Origin: Phocaeicola plebeius
Lineage (GTDB): Bacteria; Bacteroidota; Bacteroidia; Bacteroidales; Bacteroidaceae
Direction: 5' to 3'
NCBI GenBank assembly: GCA_004558305.1
Contig: SFDG01000030.1
Span: 1 to 26,300, forward strand
DNA length: 26,300 nt
Made by a program: the position numbers and the translations under genes. The notes under the pieces are model-generated. The model had not been told where the DNA came from. It saw nothing but the letters and a program-made list of their open reading frames with translations, and made no database searches. Below, in pieces: positions 22,656 through 26,300 of the stretch (positions are counted from its first letter, which is position 1; each line of letters begins with the position of its first letter).

Positions 22656-23201
22656 ATGACTTCAAAGAAATCCATCCTGTGCCTGCTGCTGGCTGCCATT
22701 CCCCTGCTCCTGTCGGCACAGTCGAAATTTGTCGAACATTCTACGGACGTGCTTTGCTTGGTGCCCTCCGCTACGGGACTGGTGAAGGCCCTCGTGGAGA
22801 AGGACCGTCAAGGCATCTGGCAGTTGGGGCTGAGCACAGGCACAACGCTCGTCCTCAACTACGGTCTCGAAGCGGCCATCAAGAAGGACCGTCCGGACGG
22901 AACAGGCCATCACGCCTTTCCCAGTACCCATACGGCAGTCGCCTTCGACGGTGCATCGTTCCTGATGCGCAGGTACGGGTGGCAATGGGGAGTGCCGGCC
23001 TATGCCGTCAGTGCCTATGTTGCCTGGGGACGTGTCCATGCCAAGCGCCACGACTGGTGGGACGTAATCGGAGGAGCCGCCATCGGTGCAGGCTGTGCCT
23101 TCCTCTATACACGCCCATTAGTCAGGAACGTCGATCTGACCCTTGTCCCTATGGCCTACGGACAGGAAGGAGCCGACCTCTATGCTGCCATTCGTTTTTA
23201 A
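22656..23201 (+). CDS. PAP2-family phosphatase (181 aa)
   Basis: Membrane- or periplasm-located acid phosphatase of the PAP2 superfamily, which removes phosphate from lipid phosphates such as undecaprenyl or phosphatidylglycerol phosphate. The signal/anchor is at residues 1-22 (ILCLLLAAIPLLLSAQ). The three PAP2 signatures are visible: KKDRPDG around residues 76-82, HAFPSTHTA (H92), and GRVHAKRHDWWDVIGG (R126, H132, D136). The first lysine of the canonical KX6RP spacing is displaced, a common variation. I chose ATG at 22656 because it follows the consensus promoter and gives a signal peptide; the longer frame from 22527 crosses the promoter. It lies 26 bases ahead of the transporter gene, probably one operon. 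Confidence 0.88.
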   Translation: MTSKKSILCLLLAAIPLLLSAQSKFVEHSTDVLCLVPSATGLVKALVEKDRQGIWQLGLSTGTTLVLNYGLEAAIKKDRPDGTGHHAFPSTHTAVAFDGASFLMRRYGWQWGVPAYAVSAYVAWGRVHAKRHDWWDVIGGAAIGAGCAFLYTRPLVRNVDLTLVPMAYGQEGADLYAAIRF

Positions 23202-23227
23202 TTCACTCAAAAAAATTACATAGACCC

Positions 23228-24211
23228 ATGTCTGTCCGTTCATTCACTACCCCTTGCGCTGCCGCCAGCTCCTGGCTGGCCCGCCACGCCTCGCTGTTCA
23301 TCATCGCCATTGCCGTCTTCACGTTCTTCCTTCCTGCCACCTTCCAGTGGGTGCGCGGCACGGTGCAGACCGTCATCCTCGGCCTCATCATGCTGACCAT
23401 GGGGCTGACCCTGACGACCGACGACTTCCGCATCGTAGCCCGACGGCCATGGGACATCTTCATCGGTGCCTGCGCCCAGTTCCTCATCATGCCGGGAGTG
23501 GCCTGGCTGTTGGTGAAGGTCTTCCACCTGGAGCCTGCCCTGGCGCTGGGCATCCTGCTGGTGGGCTGCTGTCCCGGCGGCGTGTCGAGCAACATCATGT
23601 CCTTCCTCTGCCACGGCGATGTGGCCTTCTCCGTGGGCATGACCTGTGCCTCTACCCTGCTCGCTCCGGTCATGACCCCCCTCCTACTGGAAATCACGGC
23701 TGGCGAGATCATCGAAATCGATGCAGTGGGAATGTTCCTCAATATCCTTATCGTGACCATCCTGCCGGTGGGCCTGGGCTGTCTGCTCAACTACCGCTAT
23801 TCAAGCCGTCCCTCCTTCCCGGTGCTCCAGTCGCTGATGCCGGGCAGCAGCGTCATCTGCTTGGCGTGCATCGTAGGAGGTGTCATCAGTACGGTCCACG
23901 ACGACCTGCTGGCACGCGGCTTCCTGCTGTTCATCGGTACCTTCGCTGTCGTCCTCTGCCACAACTCCCTCGGCTACCTGTTGGGATGGACAGCCGGACG
24001 AACAGCCGGTTTCGGTACGGCAAAGAAACGGACCCTGTCCATCGAAGTAGGGATGCAGAATGCCGGACTGGCAACGGTGCTGGCAGGCACTTTCTTTGCC
24101 GCCCAACCGTTGGCGGTACTGCCTTGTGCCATCTCCTGTGCCTGGCACAGCATCTCCGGCACTCTATTGGCAGGACTCTTCCTGCATTCAGAGAGGCGAC
24201 AGCGGTCATGA
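23228..24211 (+). CDS. Bile acid:sodium symporter (BASS) family transporter (327 aa)
   Basis: Inner-membrane secondary transporter of the BASS/SBF family (YocS-like), expected to have 9-10 transmembrane helices. Hydrophobic segments are dense from residue 20 (LFIIAIAVFTFFLPATF) to the end. Family signatures are ILGLIMLTMGLTLTTDDF, LLVGCCPGGVSSNIMSFLCHGD, MTCASTLLAPVMTPLLLE and the late crossover motif EVGMQNAGLATVLA. Bacterial members carry pantoate, other organic anions or bile acids; the substrate cannot be told here. I chose ATG at 23228 because the longer same-frame start at 22679 overlaps the PAP2 gene and lacks family sequence. It ends with the charged tail HSERRQRS and converges with the HEPN gene. 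Confidence 0.93.
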   Translation: MSVRSFTTPCAAASSWLARHASLFIIAIAVFTFFLPATFQWVRGTVQTVILGLIMLTMGLTLTTDDFRIVARRPWDIFIGACAQFLIMPGVAWLLVKVFHLEPALALGILLVGCCPGGVSSNIMSFLCHGDVAFSVGMTCASTLLAPVMTPLLLEITAGEIIEIDAVGMFLNILIVTILPVGLGCLLNYRYSSRPSFPVLQSLMPGSSVICLACIVGGVISTVHDDLLARGFLLFIGTFAVVLCHNSLGYLLGWTAGRTAGFGTAKKRTLSIEVGMQNAGLATVLAGTFFAAQPLAVLPCAISCAWHSISGTLLAGLFLHSERRQRS

Positions 24212-24281
24212 GGAAGGTTATTATATTACATGAAAGCTGGCCATCATCAACGAGTAAAGCAGTGAGAAAACCATTGAACAG

Positions 24282-24680
24282 TTATTTTTGGACCAATAAA
24301 AGATGTATGATAACCTTTACAAGTTCCTCTGCCAAGGGACGAATTTCAGAAATCTCTTCTTCGGTGATGTCATAAGAACAATTGTAGTCGGCTTTCTGGC
24401 GTAATTGCATCATCCGAGCGAGAAAAGCCCCATAACGGATATCAACTTTTCCTGTTTTTACATAGTTGAGACTAAACTGTGTCAACACACCAGAATGTGT
24501 ATGTGCTGAAATGCTGTCTTTGATAAACAATGCCTGGATGGCATGAAAACAAGCATAATAGTATCTGTTAGCAGCAAGGTCACAATAATGCAGGCTACAC
24601 ATTTCCTCTGCTTGCTGTATGAAACGAATTGCTTTTGACTTTTGCTGTTCTACCAAAATTCTTTTATTGTTCTCATCCAT
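24282..24680 (-). CDS. HEPN-domain protein, toxin-type (132 aa)
   Basis: HEPN-fold protein of the PF05168 type. The core reads AANRYYYACFHAIQALFIK, giving R39-X6-H46, the RNase active-site pattern of HEPN toxins. The segment after it (SAHTHSGVLTQFSLNYVKTG) carries the usual H-S-G/F pattern of the family. It is directly downstream of an MNT nucleotidyltransferase gene, with a five-base gap, on the same strand. In known HEPN/MNT pairs the HEPN protein cleaves RNA and the MNT partner blocks it, in studied cases by adding AMP groups. The gene is more AT-rich than the neighbouring hydrolase and kor genes. Role as toxin is inferred from family and pairing. Confidence 0.85.
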   Translation of the reverse strand: MDENNKRILVEQQKSKAIRFIQQAEEMCSLHYCDLAANRYYYACFHAIQALFIKDSISAHTHSGVLTQFSLNYVKTGKVDIRYGAFLARMMQLRQKADYNCSYDITEEEISEIRPLAEELVKVIIHLLLVQK

Positions 24681-24685
24681 AGCGA

Positions 24686-25003
24686 CTAAATAATTTTTAT
24701 TCCGTCCCGTACTACATTCTCATAGAAAGGGGTAATACGATATGAATCCCATTCCTTCTGCGTGTACATGATTGGATTGATTTCTTCTCCAAGATCACAG
24801 CCCAACAATACAAATGGATAGCTTACCTTGTCATAATCCTCCTGTACAAGCCGTTCTTTGTTCAATAGAATCAAGAGGTCCCAGTCTGAACTTGTTTTGG
24901 CATCCCCTCTTGCTCTTGAACCATATAGGATGGCACTGCCGCCTTTGGGTAACAAAGCGGTTGCAACATCCTTTATCCGAGATAGGACATAGTCGTTCCT
25001 CAT
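24686..25003 (-). CDS. MNT-type minimal nucleotidyltransferase, antitoxin-type (105 aa)
   Basis: Small nucleotidyltransferase with the signature GS-X10-DxD: G28-S29, then D40 and D42 (GSRARGDAKTSSDWDLLILL). It sits first in a two-gene unit with the HEPN gene. In characterised HEPN/MNT systems the MNT protein neutralises the HEPN RNase by AMP transfer to a conserved tyrosine; the YYY beside the HEPN active site is a plausible target here. The third catalytic acidic residue may lie in LGCDLGEEI. Length is typical. A promoter fits at 25025-25056. It could also be an antibiotic-adenylyl-transferase relative, but the pairing argues for TA. Confidence 0.85.
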   Translation of the reverse strand: MRNDYVLSRIKDVATALLPKGGSAILYGSRARGDAKTSSDWDLLILLNKERLVQEDYDKVSYPFVLLGCDLGEEINPIMYTQKEWDSYRITPFYENVVRDGIKII

Positions 25004-25024
25004 ATTGTTGTAGTTTTATTGTTG

Positions 25025-25056
25025 TAAATTTACGCATTTTTTCCCGAGACTACAAA
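25025..25056 (-). promoter_or_regulatory. Promoter for the MNT-HEPN unit
   Basis: Minus-strand TTTG at 25053-25056, a 20-base spacer, then TAAATTTA at 25025-25032 (one mismatch from TAnnTTTG), 21 bases before the MNT ATG. Confidence 0.5.
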
Positions 25057-25281
25057 GGATTTAAAGGATAATTATGTTTAGATGTAATTCATCAACATAC
25101 ACCGTCTTAAAAAAAAGCATATCTATACAATGATTAGGGATTTATGTGCAGGAAAGTGTATCAGTACCGCTAAAATAACAGTGGATAGCCTAATGAAACC
25201 ATAAAATCTTAACGAAATCAATAGAGAGAAGAAAATATATAATAATATGAGTAAAATACATTACTTATCAAAGTAAATCAA

Positions 25282-25289
25282 TAGTTTTG
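25282..25289 (+). promoter_or_regulatory. Bacteroidota -7 box for the NVEALA peptide gene
   Basis: TAGTTTTG matches TAnnTTTG, 45 bases before the ATG at 25335. No clear -33 TTTG. Confidence 0.45.
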
Positions 25290-25334
25290 TATTTATAAAA
25301 TTAAATGTTTTTCTACTAAAATACTCAAATGCTT

Positions 25335-25583
25335 ATGAAAAAGACGTTATTATTGTTCAGCATGTTAGTAACTTCAATAGTTTGTATTTATACAAGTCAT
25401 GAGAAGTCTAATTCTACAAAAGGAATGACAATGCTTCAAACCGCCAACATTGAAGCATTAGCAAATAATGAAAGCATTTCAAATACAGGACCAGCTGAGG
25501 AAAAGAAATGCTATGGTGGAGGCCATAAAATGGTATGCCGTTGCATTAATTCAAATCCGTGTACTGGAACGGATTGCTATTGA
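25335..25583 (+). CDS. NVEALA-family small exported peptide (82 aa)
   Basis: Small secreted peptide typical of Bacteroides. A signal-like N-terminus (MKKTLLLFSMLVTSIVCIYTS) is followed by the family motif NIEALANNE at about residues 38-46, a variant of NVEALA. The mature tail is short and cysteine-rich (C59, C68, C70, C76, C81) with a glycine patch CYGGGHK, as in the family. I prefer ATG at 25335 (MKKT) to the one at 25329 because it gives the standard signal start; the difference is two residues. The next gene encodes a 6-bladed beta-propeller lipoprotein, the usual neighbour of NVEALA peptides. The function of the family is not established. Confidence 0.85.
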   Translation: MKKTLLLFSMLVTSIVCIYTSHEKSNSTKGMTMLQTANIEALANNESISNTGPAEEKKCYGGGHKMVCRCINSNPCTGTDCY

Positions 25584-25751
25584 ATACCCTATACACGGAC
25601 ACGAAACAATTCGTCATAGGTATTGAAGAACCTGATTTACTTTACAGATTCTTCATTACCAATGACAAGTGTTCTTTGTAGTTCTAACTCGAATGGTTGT
25701 TTTAATTAGACCTCTTCAACTCGAATTGGATTTCAAACATCTATTGGTATC

Positions 25752-26300
25752 ATGAAAATAATCAAACTATTGGTACTGGGAATTCCCCTATTATTCGCAG
25801 ACTGTTCAAACAAGAAAAGTTTCGACCAGTCAATAGATTTATCTGACTGTACAGTTACTCATGTAAAGATTACTCTTGACGAAGATTATTATACATCCGT
25901 CACCCAACACATTCAGGACACATCCTTCGTCATTTTGCATGAGAATGCAACGACTATGTTTACGGATGCAGACAAAATTATCACCTTTCATGACAAGTAC
26001 TACATCGTTGACCAAAGTGCATCGCGAACTGTTGTTTCTTTCAACAAGGACGGCCATCCGATGACCCGTTATGGGCAAGTAGGACAAGCACCTGGAGAAT
26101 ATGTTTTCCCATGGGATATGGATGTAGATGAGACAGGTGTTTACATATTGGACACGAATTCAAAGAAGGTGATTCATTATACCGAAGACGGCAGGTTGGT
26201 AAACGAACAGCGAATTCCTTTTCATGCAGATGCCTGTAAACGATTGAAAAACGGTGGTTTCATGTTCAATCTGACTCCAGACGGTACACGGATGCCCAGT
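25752..26300 (+). CDS. 6-bladed beta-propeller (BF3164-type) lipoprotein, N-terminal part
   Basis: The frame is open from ATG at 25752 to the window edge (183 residues visible; the family is about 350-400 aa). The signal peptide ends at lipid cysteine C18 (LLFADC), followed by SNKK rather than the acidic surface-export signature, so the lipoprotein may face the periplasm. Family features are an N-terminal FVILHENATTMFTDADKI segment, then YYIVDQSASRTVVSFNKDG (first blade), GQVGQAPGEYVFPWDMDVD and GVYILDTNSKKVIHYTEDG (next blade). It follows the NVEALA gene by 168 bases. The C-terminus of a relative survives as a remnant at 9998-10382. Function unknown; probably a sensor or binding partner for the peptide (inference). 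Confidence 0.88.
   Translation, partial: MKIIKLLVLGIPLLFADCSNKKSFDQSIDLSDCTVTHVKITLDEDYYTSVTQHIQDTSFVILHENATTMFTDADKIITFHDKYYIVDQSASRTVVSFNKDGHPMTRYGQVGQAPGEYVFPWDMDVDETGVYILDTNSKKVIHYTEDGRLVNEQRIPFHADACKRLKNGGFMFNLTPDGTRMPS

Larger units (their letters stand above)
25004..25334. other. AT-rich divergent spacer between MNT and NVEALA genes
   Basis: It contains the MNT promoter (25025-25056, minus) and a possible NVEALA promoter (25282-25289, plus). A 24-codon frame at 25130-25204 (MIRDLCAGKCISTAK...) continues open upstream to 25088 without a start and may be the tail of a lost gene. Nothing else was seen. Confidence 0.5.

Noticed and set aside
22679..23227. 183-residue N-terminal extension of the BASS transporter
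   Set aside because: It is the shifted frame of the PAP2 gene and has no BASS sequence; ATG at 23228 is the natural start.
24208..24375. 55-codon plus-strand frame overlapping the end of the transporter
   Set aside because: It is mostly antisense to the HEPN gene and has no recognisable content.
25130..25204. 24-codon frame MIRDLCAGKCISTAK...
   Set aside because: It reads somewhat like a protein tail but is too short, lacks a family match and has no start in its longer form; noted only as possible debris.

Overview
The window looks like a chromosomal segment of a gut-type Bacteroidales (Bacteroides/Phocaeicola-like) genome. Evidence seen directly: many promoter boxes of the Bacteroidota type (TAnnTTTG, sometimes with TTTG 19-21 bases upstream), few Shine-Dalgarno sites, lipoproteins with the Bacteroidota surface-export signature after the lipid cysteine (C-S-D-D), secreted glycoside hydrolases, a fused-subunit KorA/KorB pair, and a NVEALA peptide next to a 6-bladed beta-propeller lipoprotein. 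The species cannot be named from this alone.

Layout. 1-1484 (-): 5' part of leuS. 1860-9418 (+): five consecutive lipoprotein genes, all starting C-S-(S)-D-D after the lipobox: an 800-aa protein of unknown fold, two tandem paralogues of 315/316 aa, a BMP/PnrA-like binding protein, and a 690-aa fusion of a type I periplasmic-binding domain with a legumain-like (C13) cysteine protease domain carrying an intact His/Cys dyad. 9419-10742: a debris zone with a promoter-plus-terminator pair that could make a small RNA, a truncated beta-propeller gene joined to a 43-base duplicate of korB, a perfect 31-bp inverted repeat and a REP-like inverted pair. 10743-13612 (-): korB and korA (2-oxoglutarate:ferredoxin oxidoreductase). 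13787-13858 (+): tRNA-Arg(CCU). 13882-17928 (+): large GH2 beta-galactosidase. 18061-18693 (-): small outer-membrane beta-barrel protein. 18694-19324: repeat-rich spacer. 19325-20614 and 20784-22355 (-): GH28 and GH27 hydrolases. 22656-24211 (+): PAP2-family phosphatase and bile acid:sodium symporter-family transporter. 24282-25003 (-): HEPN/MNT pair. 25335-26300 (+): NVEALA peptide and start of a 6-bladed beta-propeller lipoprotein. The part from about 24212 onward is visibly more AT-rich than the rest.

How the genes fit together. leuS, korAB and tRNA-Arg are housekeeping. GH2, GH28 and GH27 fit pectin/galactan side-chain breakdown, although no SusC/SusD pair lies in the window. The candidate for an undescribed system is the five-lipoprotein cluster: no permease or ATPase accompanies its two binding-protein-type members, all five products are predicted to be displayed on the cell surface, and the last is joined to an asparaginyl-endopeptidase-type domain. 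A surface capture-and-cleave (or transpeptidation) assembly is my inference, not something the sequence proves.
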